A DNA stretch of 25,185 nucleotides from DASYAN01 sp034431765 (lineage in GTDB: Bacteria; Chloroflexota; Ktedonobacteria; Ktedonobacterales; Ktedonobacteraceae), in the NCBI GenBank assembly GCA_034431765.1, contig DAOUDD010000053.1:1-25185 (forward strand). The letters are read 5' to 3'. A program made the translations under genes and the position numbers. The notes below the pieces were generated by a model. It worked only from the letters and a program-made list of their open reading frames with translations. It was not told where the DNA came from and ran no database searches. Positions 15,274 to 22,111 of the stretch are shown here, one piece after another (position 1 is the first letter of the stretch; every line of letters starts with the position of its first letter).

Positions 15274-15310
15274 AGAGGCTTGTCAGGAATAACAACAGGC
15301 CTCTTTTTTT
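15274..15310 (+). terminator. Rho-independent terminator
   Basis: AGAGGCTTGT (15274-15283) pairs with ACAGGCCTCT (15295-15304) over 10 bp with one wobble, followed directly by a run of T to 15310. It lies about 100 nt after the acylase stop. A -10-like TATACT (15222-15227) and a small hairpin (15241-15246 with 15258-15263) precede it, so it may instead end a separate short RNA. Confidence 0.85.
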
Positions 15311-15387
15311 ATCCACTTCATACTATTTCTGCACCGACTCCGCAATCTCCTGCGTTCTAAAAAAGGAACAATCATCCATTCAATTTC

Positions 15388-15402
15388 GTTTACTATGTAA
15401 AC
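15388..15402. promoter_or_regulatory. Palindrome GTTTAC-N3-GTAAAC upstream of the DoxD-Rieske gene
   Basis: A perfect 6-nt inverted repeat with a 3-nt spacer lies 27 nt before the ATG at 15430. It overlaps a possible weak -10 (TACTAT, 15391-15396), a position suited to a repressor site. The ribosome-binding AGGAG lies between it and the start with rather long spacing (about 11 nt). Confidence 0.35.
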
Positions 15403-15429
15403 AACAACACAGCAGGAGTTTTTCTCAAT

Positions 15430-16584
15430 ATGCAATCACCCAAAGGTTTCTCACCCTCACAGCGCCCATCCTGGCTCCTTCTTCCCTTGCGCCTGTTCCT
15501 GAGCATCACCTTTATCTACGCGGGCCTGCAAAAACTGTTCGACCCACAGTTCTTTGACCCAAGAACGGCTGGTTATATCGGTAAACAGATCATAGGTTTT
15601 GCACAGAGTTCGCCCTTGCACGACTTTCTGCTGCAGGTCGCGCTTCCACATGCTACGCTCTTTGGCCTGCTCGTTGCCTACGGCGAGATTGCAATCGGTC
15701 TGGGAACGCTGGTTGGCTTACTGCTGCGACCCGCTGCGTTTTTCGGCCTCCTGCTCAGTCTGCTCCTCTTCCTCTCAGCCACCTGGAGCATCTACCCCTA
15801 CTTCTACGGCTCCGACATCGTCTTCGTCTTCTGCTGGCTCACCCTCCTCCTCAATGGTCCCACAGCCAGCGGCCTGCCAACGCTCGACGAATTTCTCGGT
15901 GTATACCTGCTCCAACACACACCACCCCAACAGCAGCAGAAACGTGCACAACTGCTACACTTCCTGCTTGGCATATCCATTCCATCTTCAATTGTTCCCA
16001 CTCAGAACGAAGCATCGACCAGACGCACGTCAAGGTCAACACAACGGCCAGGGAGACGTTACCCCGCATCGCGACGCAACTTCCTCTTCGGCCTCTTCAC
16101 AGGCGTTGCTGGCATGCTCAGCCTGACCGGGATAGCCTATGCGTACCGCGTCCTTACGCAGCATGACACACCCACTTCCTCCAACAGCACACCATCCTCT
16201 GGCACATCACAGAATCCGCTTACTCCACCACCTTCCGTCCCAGGAGCAAGCCCAACAGCCACAACTACAGGCGCATCCATCGCGAAGAGCAGCGCGGTAC
16301 CACAAAATAGTGCTGTCACCTTCGCACTCCCTTCCGGCACTAATCCCGGCATCCTCGTCCACCTTCCCAGCGGACAATTCGTGGCCTACGACTCAACCTG
16401 CACACACGCTGGCTGCCCCGTGGACTACGACCCCGACAGCCACCTGCTGATCTGCCCCTGCCACGGCGCACAATACGATCCCGCGCAACAGGCCGCTGTC
16501 GTCCACCGACCCGCCCGCTCGCCCCTCACATCCGTCGCTATCTCTGTCGATAGCGCAACAGGAAATATAACGCTTACACAATGA
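15430..16584 (+). CDS. DoxD/DoxX-like membrane protein fused to a Rieske [2Fe-2S] domain
   Basis: The protein has 384 residues. The first half (about 15-160) has four hydrophobic segments in a DoxD/DoxX pattern: LPLRLFLSITFIYAGLQKLFDP, GLLVAYGEIAIGLGTLVGLLLRPAA, and YFYGSDIVFVFCWLTLLLNGP. In the family, DoxD is the small subunit of thiosulfate:quinone oxidoreductase. After a polar stretch comes a twin-arginine-type motif, SRRNFLFG (Arg215-Arg216), with a hydrophobic segment, then a Thr/Ser/Pro-rich linker. The C-terminal Rieske domain has Cys324-x-His326 and Cys342-x-x-His345, plus the disulfide cysteines 329 and 344. The cluster is therefore complete, and the internal Tat motif would place it outside the membrane. 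It probably moves electrons between a quinone-linked reaction and an unknown partner. No other respiratory genes lie beside it. Confidence 0.85.
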   Translation: MQSPKGFSPSQRPSWLLLPLRLFLSITFIYAGLQKLFDPQFFDPRTAGYIGKQIIGFAQSSPLHDFLLQVALPHATLFGLLVAYGEIAIGLGTLVGLLLRPAAFFGLLLSLLLFLSATWSIYPYFYGSDIVFVFCWLTLLLNGPTASGLPTLDEFLGVYLLQHTPPQQQQKRAQLLHFLLGISIPSSIVPTQNEASTRRTSRSTQRPGRRYPASRRNFLFGLFTGVAGMLSLTGIAYAYRVLTQHDTPTSSNSTPSSGTSQNPLTPPPSVPGASPTATTTGASIAKSSAVPQNSAVTFALPSGTNPGILVHLPSGQFVAYDSTCTHAGCPVDYDPDSHLLICPCHGAQYDPAQQAAVVHRPARSPLTSVAISVDSATGNITLTQ

Positions 16585-16784
16585 AGCATTATGCCTTCTT
16601 ACTCGTGTGCACCTGAAAATTGAACTTCCCCTTACTCCTCAAGAGGCTGGCTAGGACTCACGTCGTAGACATGACAGCAGGTCATACAAGGTGTCAGGTT
16701 GCGTGGAGGAAAGCGACGCAAAGGACTTCGCGAGTACTTCATTATACAAAAGAAGACATAACTGTTCAGGACCTTCTGAACAAG
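16585..16784. other. Non-coding or decayed stretch after the Rieske fusion gene
   Basis: No intact gene. A plus-strand frame from 16620 contains a protein-like run (RVLHYTKEDITVQDLLNKLR, near 16731-16790) reminiscent of the tail of an insertion-sequence transposase. It lacks a ribosome-binding site and runs into the MFS remnant on the other strand. It may be old mobile-element debris. Confidence 0.25.
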
Positions 16785-17099
16785 TTACGATGTGCTTTCA
16801 GGGGCGATCGGAATTTTCTTATTCTGATCTTGGTCTTCATATTTACTCAACAGAAAGAGGAGAACTGGGGAAATGAGAAGATAGACTATTGACAAAAGAA
16901 GATAGGGAAGTCGGAGAGCAAAGAGCGACCCAAAGATGGTAGCTCCTTTATTGACAAGAATTCCTCCCCAAAGCATTCCAAGAGGAGCCATGCCTCATGA
17001 GAGAAAACGAAATGTAGTTCCTACTCGACCTAGCAGGTGATCGGGTACCGCTCTTTGCCGTAATGAGAGGCCAAGAACACTCCAAATAATCTCTTTATA
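16785..17099 (-). pseudogene. C-terminal fragment of an MFS drug/metabolite exporter
   Basis: Read on the minus strand, 17093 to 16785 gives EIIWSVLGLSLRQRAVPDHL then LLGRVGTTFRFLS, an in-frame TGA at 16997-16995, GMAPLGMLWGGILVNKGATI and two further hydrophobic runs to a TAA at 16785-16787. This is the characteristic end of MFS_3-type exporters (SLRQR-VP-LLGRV, then a Trp-Gly-x-x-PLG segment before the last helices). The TGA stands where the family has Trp. The preceding ten or so transmembrane helices are absent upstream. It is therefore a truncated remnant, not a working transporter. AT-rich codon use differs from the neighbouring genes. Confidence 0.65.
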
Positions 17100-17229
17100 T
17101 TTACCTCTATTGCTTTTGATTTTCAATATCATACCTTTACCTGCATATGTTTTAGACAAAAGTTAGATAGAAGATGTGAATTGCCTCTCTTATTCAAAAG
17201 TGGGAAAGCTTTGGCACACCTCCCCCCTC
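17100..17229. other. AT-rich stretch between the MFS remnant and the XRE promoter
   Basis: No gene, hairpin or repeat of note is seen here. It separates decayed DNA from the well-formed promoter at 17230. Confidence 0.3.
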
Positions 17230-17274
17230 TTGACAATCCCATAACAAACAGCTATACTCAATATAACAGATAGC
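17230..17274 (+). promoter_or_regulatory. Strong sigma-70 promoter with inverted repeat over the start site
   Basis: Consensus TTGACA (17230-17235) and TATACT (17253-17258) are separated by exactly 17 nt; transcription should start near 17265, 26 nt before the XRE gene. GCTAT (17251-17255) and ATAGC (17270-17274) form an inverted repeat straddling the -10 and the start site, which would suit autoregulation by the encoded HTH protein. Confidence 0.75.
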
Positions 17275-17290
17275 TATTTGAGGTTGCAAG

Positions 17291-17782
17291 ATGAATTTAG
17301 CGGAAAAGATTAAACACTTACGTGAGGTCGAGGGCGAGCTGCGCGGGCTGAACCGGCCTATGACGCAGATGGAGGTCGTGAAGGCGATGCAGGAAGAGCT
17401 GAGCGAAAGCATCAGCCAGGCCTATCTCTCACAGTTGGAGAGCGCCCGACGGCTTCATCTGACTGCATCCAGCCGCGATCTACTGTCGCGCTTCTTCAAG
17501 GTCCATCCTGGTTACCTGGTCAGCGACCCCACTGATTATAGCACAGATTTGCTGACCGATCTGGAACAGGAGACTGACCGGCTGGAGACGTGGCTGATTG
17601 CAAATGCGGCAGAATGGCGCTCGGAGCCAGCGCTGCATGCGTTGCTGCAACAACTCACCGACGTTCCAGACCCACGCCGCTATCTCGCTGTATTCAGTAG
17701 CTTGATGTCCCTCTCTTTAGAGGAACTCGAAGCAATCGCCGAGGCCCTGGTTCCACACAAGGATATAGAGACTGTCGAATAA
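17291..17782 (+). CDS. XRE-family helix-turn-helix regulator
   Basis: The protein has 163 residues; GAGG precedes the ATG at 8 nt. Residues 1-75 form a Cro/C1-type domain: MNLAEKIKHLREVEGELRG, then PMTQMEVVKAM, an acidic insertion, and the recognition segment ISQAYLSQLESARRLHLTASSRDLLSRFFKVHPGYLV. The insertion between helices 2 and 3 (QEELSESI) makes the motif longer than in simple phage repressors. Residues 85-160 are acidic and helical (LLTDLEQETDRLETWLI; SLEELEAIAEAL), probably for dimerisation or ligand sensing. It stands first before the membrane protein/NfeD/flotillin genes on the same strand, so it may control them as well as itself. Its promoter has an inverted repeat over the start site. 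Confidence 0.85.
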   Translation: MNLAEKIKHLREVEGELRGLNRPMTQMEVVKAMQEELSESISQAYLSQLESARRLHLTASSRDLLSRFFKVHPGYLVSDPTDYSTDLLTDLEQETDRLETWLIANAAEWRSEPALHALLQQLTDVPDPRRYLAVFSSLMSLSLEELEAIAEALVPHKDIETVE

Positions 17783-17931
17783 GCTTTTTCATTGTCATTT
17801 GATGTTTTTATCCCATCTACGTTTATCTCAGTAGTCAACGATGTACAGAGTGCGCACAGGGCAAAAGGACAGTCTTCTTCGCTCTCCTCCTGTTCATCAA
17901 TGATGACAAATTTCGTTAAAGAAGGTGTCCA

Positions 17932-18276
17932 ATGAGACAGAGTCAGCAGGATGTTCCAGGCGCATGGCACAAAAGACGGGAGACGCACTTCCATCTCAGG
18001 CCACGGCGCTCTCCCCTGCTCCAACGCCATCCACTTCTGGTCGCACTGACCCTGGTAGCAAGCGCACTGCTACTTGGGCTAAGCGGTCTGGTGGGCGAGA
18101 GTCTGTTTCCGGTCTTTTTTCTGCTTGACACACCTTCCCTGCTACTTTATCTTCTGCTGGCCTTTGTCCTGGGGACGTGTGGAGTCCTTGTTGGTATCAT
18201 CGTGATGCTTGAGGCGCTTGATCGCTACCAACTTCAGCCAGCACTGGTTCCGCAATCAAAGGAGCATAAGGTATGA
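17932..18276 (+). CDS. Small membrane protein with two transmembrane helices, 114 aa
   Basis: ATG 17932 follows GAAGGTG at 6 nt. A basic N-terminus (residues 1-34, with HKRRETHFHLRPRR) precedes two hydrophobic helices at about 35-56 and 69-93, with a short polar C-terminus. By the positive-inside rule, both ends probably lie in the cytoplasm. The family is not recognised. Its stop overlaps the next gene's start (ATGA at 18273-18276), so it is translationally coupled to the NfeD gene and likely works with it in membrane organisation. The 149 nt before it (17783-17931) show no terminator, so read-through from the XRE gene is possible. Confidence 0.75.
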   Translation: MRQSQQDVPGAWHKRRETHFHLRPRRSPLLQRHPLLVALTLVASALLLGLSGLVGESLFPVFFLLDTPSLLLYLLLAFVLGTCGVLVGIIVMLEALDRYQLQPALVPQSKEHKV

Positions 18277-19133
18277 TTGCAACTGACCCACTTTCACTGC
18301 TGTTTATCGGCTGCTTTCTTGGGGGCTTGCTCTTTACGCTGATCCTTGCATTCGTGGGACAGGGGCACGGCATCGCTCATCACGGCGTTCACCTTGATGT
18401 TTCTCATGCGCACGCCGTTCCAACCGGGCATGCTGGCCCACTACCATCAGTTTCAGGTGTGCATACAGGTACGCATACACCTATCGGGCACGTTCCCCAC
18501 GCAGGCGTACCCGCAACGCCTGCGGCACACACTGGACAAACGAACGTTCATCCGACCAGCGGCTCAGTCCAGCAAGCATCTATGCATGCGTTTCTTGCCT
18601 TGCTCAACCCTTTGAACATTGTGCTCTTCCTGCTCGGCTTTGGCTTTTTCGGCTACGTCTTTCACAACACGACACACTTCGGTCTGCCTCTACTCTTGAC
18701 GCTCTCGCTGCTCTGTGGACTCGTTGTTGCGCTAGCATTGATCATGCTGCTCAACCGCACCTTCGGTAATAAGAGTGCAGTAACTGTGCAAGATGTTTCT
18801 GACCGGACGGGACTGCTCGGCAAGGTAAGTATCACTATCCCGGCCAATGGCGTCGGTGAGATTCTCTATGTCTCGCCCGGCGGACTACGCAAAAGCATTC
18901 CTGCACGCAGCATCACCGGCGAACGCTTTGAGCGTGACCAGGAAGTGGTCGTGGTAACGTATCAGCGTGGAGTCGCGGAAGTCGATACCTGGGAGCATTT
19001 CGTGAATATGGAAGAGTCAGGCAATGCTCCTGCGACTTCAGAAGATGAACAGGCAACCCTTAACGCACTGCTTAAAGACACACAGCGGACTGATCTCGAT
19101 TACGCACTGCGCAAAGACTTCCAAAAGGAGTAA
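18273..19133 (+). CDS. NfeD-like membrane protein with histidine-rich loop
   Basis: The protein has 286 residues; AGGAG lies upstream inside the previous gene. Membrane helices are at about 8-28, 105-128 and 136-160. The C-terminal part (about 172-245) is the NfeD OB-fold: DRTGLLGKVSITIPANGVGE, then ILYVSPGGLRKSIPARS and QEVVVVTYQRGVAEVDTW. In the family such proteins pair with flotillin/SPFH proteins (as YuaF with YuaG) and tune membrane fluidity and microdomains. Between helix 1 and helix 2 lies an unusual loop of about 65 residues with 13 histidines, plus Gly, Pro and Thr, starting GHGIAHHGVHLDVSHAHAV. This suggests metal binding or pH sensing and is not part of the usual family plan. The flotillin gene follows after 6 nt with its ribosome-binding site inside this gene's last codons. 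Confidence 0.88.
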   Translation: MIATDPLSLLFIGCFLGGLLFTLILAFVGQGHGIAHHGVHLDVSHAHAVPTGHAGPLPSVSGVHTGTHTPIGHVPHAGVPATPAAHTGQTNVHPTSGSVQQASMHAFLALLNPLNIVLFLLGFGFFGYVFHNTTHFGLPLLLTLSLLCGLVVALALIMLLNRTFGNKSAVTVQDVSDRTGLLGKVSITIPANGVGEILYVSPGGLRKSIPARSITGERFERDQEVVVVTYQRGVAEVDTWEHFVNMEESGNAPATSEDEQATLNALLKDTQRTDLDYALRKDFQKE

Positions 19134-19139
19134 ACACGT

Positions 19140-20696
19140 ATGAGTTTACCAATTCTTATCGCTATACTTATTGCAGCTATCCTTTTTGTCTTAATTGTTA
19201 TTATACGCATCTATGGCAGCCTGCTACGAAAGGTGGGCCCGAACCAGGCGTTGATCGTCTATGGCTCTGGCGGCACAAAAGTTGTTACCGGCGGCGCGGA
19301 ATTTGTCGTCCCGCTCTTCCAGAAAGCTGATGTGTTTTCTCTGGAATTGATGTCCTTCGACGTTGCTCCTCAGCAGACTCTCTACACGACTCAGGGTGTT
19401 GCGGTCAACGTTGAAGCCGTTACACAGATCAAGGTGCGCTCCGATGAGCAGAGCATCAGGACCGCTTCTGAGCAATTCTTGAGCAAGAGCCAGGAAGATC
19501 GCGAAAACCTGATTCGCCTGGTTATGGAGGGTCACCTGCGCGGAATTGTCGGTCAGTTGACGGTGGAGGATCTTGTCAAAGATCCCGAGAGCGTTGGAGC
19601 TAAGATGCTGCGCACTGTCACACCAGACATGGAGAAGATGGGCCTGGAGGTTATCTCTTTCACTATTAAAGATGTGCGTGACGAGAAGGACTATATCACT
19701 AACATGGGTCGGCCACAGATCGCACGCATCCACAAAGATGCTGATATCGCTGCTGCTCTCGCACAGCGCGATACACAGATTCAGCAGTACAACGCTACAC
19801 TTGAAGCCTCCGTTGCCCGCGCTCAGACCGAGCAGGCACGTGTGAAGGCCGAAACAGATTCGCAGGCGATACAGGCACAATCTCAGCGCGATTTGCGTCT
19901 CAAGCAAGCAGAGTTTGAGGCCGAAGTCAAAAAGCAACAGGCGACTGCCGACAAAGCCTACGACATTCAGTCGAACGTCACGCAGCAGCAGGTCATTGCT
20001 GAAGCGGTGCGTGTGACCGAGGTTGAAAAGAACGCGCAGATTCGCGTGCAACAGGCTGAAATTCAGCGCCGCGACCTCGAACTCCAGGCGACGATTCAGA
20101 AAGCGGCTGAGGCAGAGCGCCGCCGCGTTGAAACATATGCTGAAGCCGAGCGCCAGCGCCTCACTCTTGAGGCTCAAGGTCAGGCAGATGCTGCAAAGGC
20201 GCGCGGCTTTGGTGAGGCTGAAGCAACCCGCGCACGCGGTCTCGCCGAAGCCGAAATTCTCCGCGCTCGTGGTCTCGCTGAAGCCGAGGTCATTCGTGCA
20301 AAAGGTGAAGCTGAAGCTGATGCAATGAAAGTCAAAGCCAGCGCGTTCCACGAATACAACCAGGCGGCAGTTCTCGATAAGCTGCTCACCGGTATGCCTG
20401 ATATCGTTCGTGCCGTGTCTGAGCCGCTCAGCAAGGTCGATAAAGTTACTATTGTCTCAACTGGCAATAATGCAAGTAGCGATGGCGTCGGGGCAAGTCG
20501 TCTTACTGGAGATATCATGAATATGGTGGCCCAGGTCCCTGCGCTCTTTGAGCTGCTCAGTGGCACTCAGATCGGTGATCTGCTCAAGCACGTTCCCGCC
20601 CTCAATTCAGATGCCGAGGGAAGCGCTAACCATGACGGTGCACGAGTCAATGGTACTGCTAATACTGTTAACACAACACCGTCACGCGAACAGTAA
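19140..20696 (+). CDS. floT: Flotillin-like SPFH scaffold protein
   Basis: The protein has 518 residues; AAGGAG overlaps the end of the NfeD gene. An N-terminal membrane hairpin or anchor (about 3-25) is followed by the SPFH domain (about 28-205: RKVGPNQALIVYGSGGTKVV, GAEFVVPLFQKADVFSLELM, MGLEVISFTIKDVRDEKDYI). A long coiled coil (about 210-430) follows, rich in Glu/Ala/Gln. It includes four in-register 11-residue repeats, with ARGLAEAE at the core, near residues 355-400. These Glu-Ala repeats are typical of flotillins, which oligomerise into membrane microdomain scaffolds. The C-terminal 50 residues are polar and low-complexity. It is coupled with the NfeD gene; pspA follows beyond a repeat-filled gap. 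The gene symbol is by similarity to Bacillus FloT/YuaG and has not been tested here. Confidence 0.92.
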   Translation: MSLPILIAILIAAILFVLIVIIRIYGSLLRKVGPNQALIVYGSGGTKVVTGGAEFVVPLFQKADVFSLELMSFDVAPQQTLYTTQGVAVNVEAVTQIKVRSDEQSIRTASEQFLSKSQEDRENLIRLVMEGHLRGIVGQLTVEDLVKDPESVGAKMLRTVTPDMEKMGLEVISFTIKDVRDEKDYITNMGRPQIARIHKDADIAAALAQRDTQIQQYNATLEASVARAQTEQARVKAETDSQAIQAQSQRDLRLKQAEFEAEVKKQQATADKAYDIQSNVTQQQVIAEAVRVTEVEKNAQIRVQQAEIQRRDLELQATIQKAAEAERRRVETYAEAERQRLTLEAQGQADAAKARGFGEAEATRARGLAEAEILRARGLAEAEVIRAKGEAEADAMKVKASAFHEYNQAAVLDKLLTGMPDIVRAVSEPLSKVDKVTIVSTGNNASSDGVGASRLTGDIMNMVAQVPALFELLSGTQIGDLLKHVPALNSDAEGSANHDGARVNGTANTVNTTPSREQ

Positions 20697-20727
20697 TCGT
20701 AATAGAGGTAGGCTATCAAATTACCAT

Positions 20728-21000
20728 GTAGGGGAGGACGTAAGGCCCCTTTCAGGGAGAGGTTTTTTGGAACTGTCGCGTAGGGGAGGGCCTGGTGCTC
20801 TTTGCGCCCTCCCGCTGCTGGGAGGCACCCATGATCACCCGTGTGCACCCCTACCAGGGCGACCGCAAGGGTCGCGCCCTACGCGCTTCCCAAACAACCT
20901 CCACGTGAAAGGCCCAAAACTCTCCCGCCTGTCGGGGTGCACAATGGATTTCCCAACTGCATCCCGGCCAGAGTGACCGCAAGGGTCGCGCCCTACGCGG
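20728..21000. repeat. Cluster of intergenic palindromic repeat units
   Basis: GACCGCAAGGGTCG and its flanks occur twice as a near-identical 32-nt unit (20854-20885 and 20968-20999, two differences), each able to form a hairpin with a GCAA-type loop. GTAGGGGAGG occurs at 20728 and 20780. A hairpin pairs 20784-20791 with 20806-20813. GTGCACCCCTAC (20843-20854) is inverted as GTCGGGGTGCAC (20931-20942), one mismatch. Such GTAGGGG/GACCGCAAGGGTC units are, from general knowledge, dispersed in Chloroflexota genomes like REP elements. No gene is present in this 390-bp gap. Confidence 0.75.
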
Positions 21001-21034
21001 TGGATACGAGTGGCATACTATAAATAACCGTCTC

Positions 21035-21062
21035 GTGTAGGAGAATCGCGCAGCTCCTACAC
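21035..21062 (+). promoter_or_regulatory. Perfect hairpin in the pspA leader
   Basis: GTGTAGGAG (21035-21043) pairs with CTCCTACAC (21054-21062) around a 10-nt loop, ending 24 nt before the pspA ATG. A TATAAA (21020-21025) about 9 nt upstream may be the -10 box, putting the hairpin at the very 5' end of the message. It could stabilise the mRNA or regulate it. Confidence 0.45.
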
Positions 21063-21086
21063 TCACATTACAAAGGAATCCAGCTT

Positions 21087-21953
21087 ATGAACTTGTTGGA
21101 ACGCGTACTCACCCTGCTACGTGCCAACCTCAACACTGTCATTGAGAAGGCAGAAGATCCTGAGCAAGTTCTACGACAACTTCAGCTCGATATGCGCAAC
21201 CAGCTTGTGCAGGTCAAAACGCAGGTCGCGACGGCCCTCGCTGAAGGACATCGTCTGCAACAACGGAGCCAGGAACGAAAAGCCGAGGGGGACAAGTGGC
21301 TGAAGAAGGCGGAGGTCGCGGTCCAACAAGGCAACGACGAGAGCGCACGCGATGCGCTCACACGCTATAACGATCTCAATCACCAGATCGGTCGCTACCA
21401 GCAGCAGCGCAAAGAGCAGGAACAGCTCGTTTCGACGATGCGCAATGCGCTGCGTCAGCTCGAAGCGAAGATTTCGGAGGTCGAGACCACCCTTGACCTA
21501 CTCAGCGTACGCAAACGCAATGCCCTTATTCAACAACGTGTCTTTGAGGCCCTCAACAAATCGGCCAATCCCAAAGATAAAGAGCGTACACACAAAGTGC
21601 AGGATGCCGTCGCCGACGCTGAAGCACGCGCTCAAGCGCTCGCTGAGCTTCATCGCCGCGACCTTGAAAATCAGTTAGAACAGGTCTCGAAGGAGCAGGA
21701 GATAGAGAAGCAACTTCGTACATTGAAAGCAAAGAAACAGACACAGCGTCAAGAGCAGCCACCACTACTTCCAGGCGCGCATGCACAGACGGCACCCCTG
21801 CTTCCACCTCAACCACAACTGGACAATCCAGTGCGCCAGACCGGACCTCTTTCCCGCCGCCCTGATCTCTCTGCCGAACTGAGCAATGGCAAAGATCTGG
21901 ACGTTGAACGCCTGCGCAAATTGCTCAATCTGCCACAAGCGGGCGATGCTTAA
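21087..21953 (+). CDS. pspA: PspA/IM30-family membrane-protecting protein
   Basis: The protein has 288 residues, longer than the usual 220-230 because of a C-terminal extension. The N-terminal amphipathic segment MNLLERVLTLLRANLNTVIEKAEDPEQVL is typical of PspA/Vipp1, followed by long coiled coils to about residue 215 (QLQLDMRNQLVQVKTQVATA; NHQIGRYQQQRKEQEQLVST). The family forms ESCRT-III-like rods that bind stressed membranes. The extension is Gln/Pro-rich and ends in DLDVERLRKLLNLPQ, a short predicted helix that may be a docking site. It shares its strand with the NfeD and flotillin genes, a common pairing in membrane-stress loci, but the repeat cluster and leader hairpin suggest its own promoter. 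AAAGGA precedes the ATG at about 9 nt. Confidence 0.92.
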   Translation: MNLLERVLTLLRANLNTVIEKAEDPEQVLRQLQLDMRNQLVQVKTQVATALAEGHRLQQRSQERKAEGDKWLKKAEVAVQQGNDESARDALTRYNDLNHQIGRYQQQRKEQEQLVSTMRNALRQLEAKISEVETTLDLLSVRKRNALIQQRVFEALNKSANPKDKERTHKVQDAVADAEARAQALAELHRRDLENQLEQVSKEQEIEKQLRTLKAKKQTQRQEQPPLLPGAHAQTAPLLPPQPQLDNPVRQTGPLSRRPDLSAELSNGKDLDVERLRKLLNLPQAGDA

Positions 21954-21966
21954 TATGCATCCCCGC
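21939..21966. terminator. Hairpin over the pspA stop, between convergent genes
   Basis: GCGGG-(c)-GATGC (21939-21949) pairs with GCATC-CCCGC (21957-21966) around a 7-nt loop containing the pspA stop codon. It sits 9 nt from the end of the minus-strand 39-aa gene. There is no U tract, so it is a weak or Rho-assisted terminator for both strands. Confidence 0.45.
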
Positions 21967-21974
21967 TCCAACGC

Positions 21975-22094
21975 CTACTTCGGGAACAGTACCACGAGCA
22001 GAATGATGACGCCCATAGCAATAAAACATCCCACAATAAAGGAAAACCAATAATTTCTTCGCTCTTCCTCTTTTTTCTGCATTTCTTTGTCCAT
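21975..22094 (-). CDS. Single-pass small membrane protein, 39 aa
   Basis: ATG at 22094 has GAAGGA (22107-22102) at 7 nt; TAG is at 21975-21977. A strongly charged N-terminus (MDKEMQKKEEERRNYW) is followed by one clean membrane helix (about 17-37) and a final PK. The start lies only 17 nt beyond the stop of the response-regulator gene on the same strand, so the two are almost certainly co-transcribed. It may anchor or tune its neighbour at the membrane, but no family is recognised. Confidence 0.7.
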   Translation of the reverse strand: MDKEMQKKEEERRNYWFSFIVGCFIAMGVIILLVVLFPK

Positions 22095-22111
22095 TGTTGT
22101 ATCCTTCTACT

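Noticed and set aside
17680..18030. 116-codon minus-strand frame with CPFALCALC motif between the XRE gene and the small membrane gene
   Set aside because: The Cys motif looked like a zinc site, but the frame overlaps two supported genes and has no start signal near the motif.
19155..20340. 33-bp tandem repeats in the flotillin gene as a possible satellite or recombination site
   Set aside because: They encode the normal Glu-Ala repeats of flotillins and are in frame with diverged codons.
19224..20351. 375-codon minus-strand open frame opposite the flotillin gene
   Set aside because: It is antisense to a gene with clear family features; its Leu/Phe/Cys-rich content mirrors the Glu/Ala coiled coil, and it has no ribosome-binding site.
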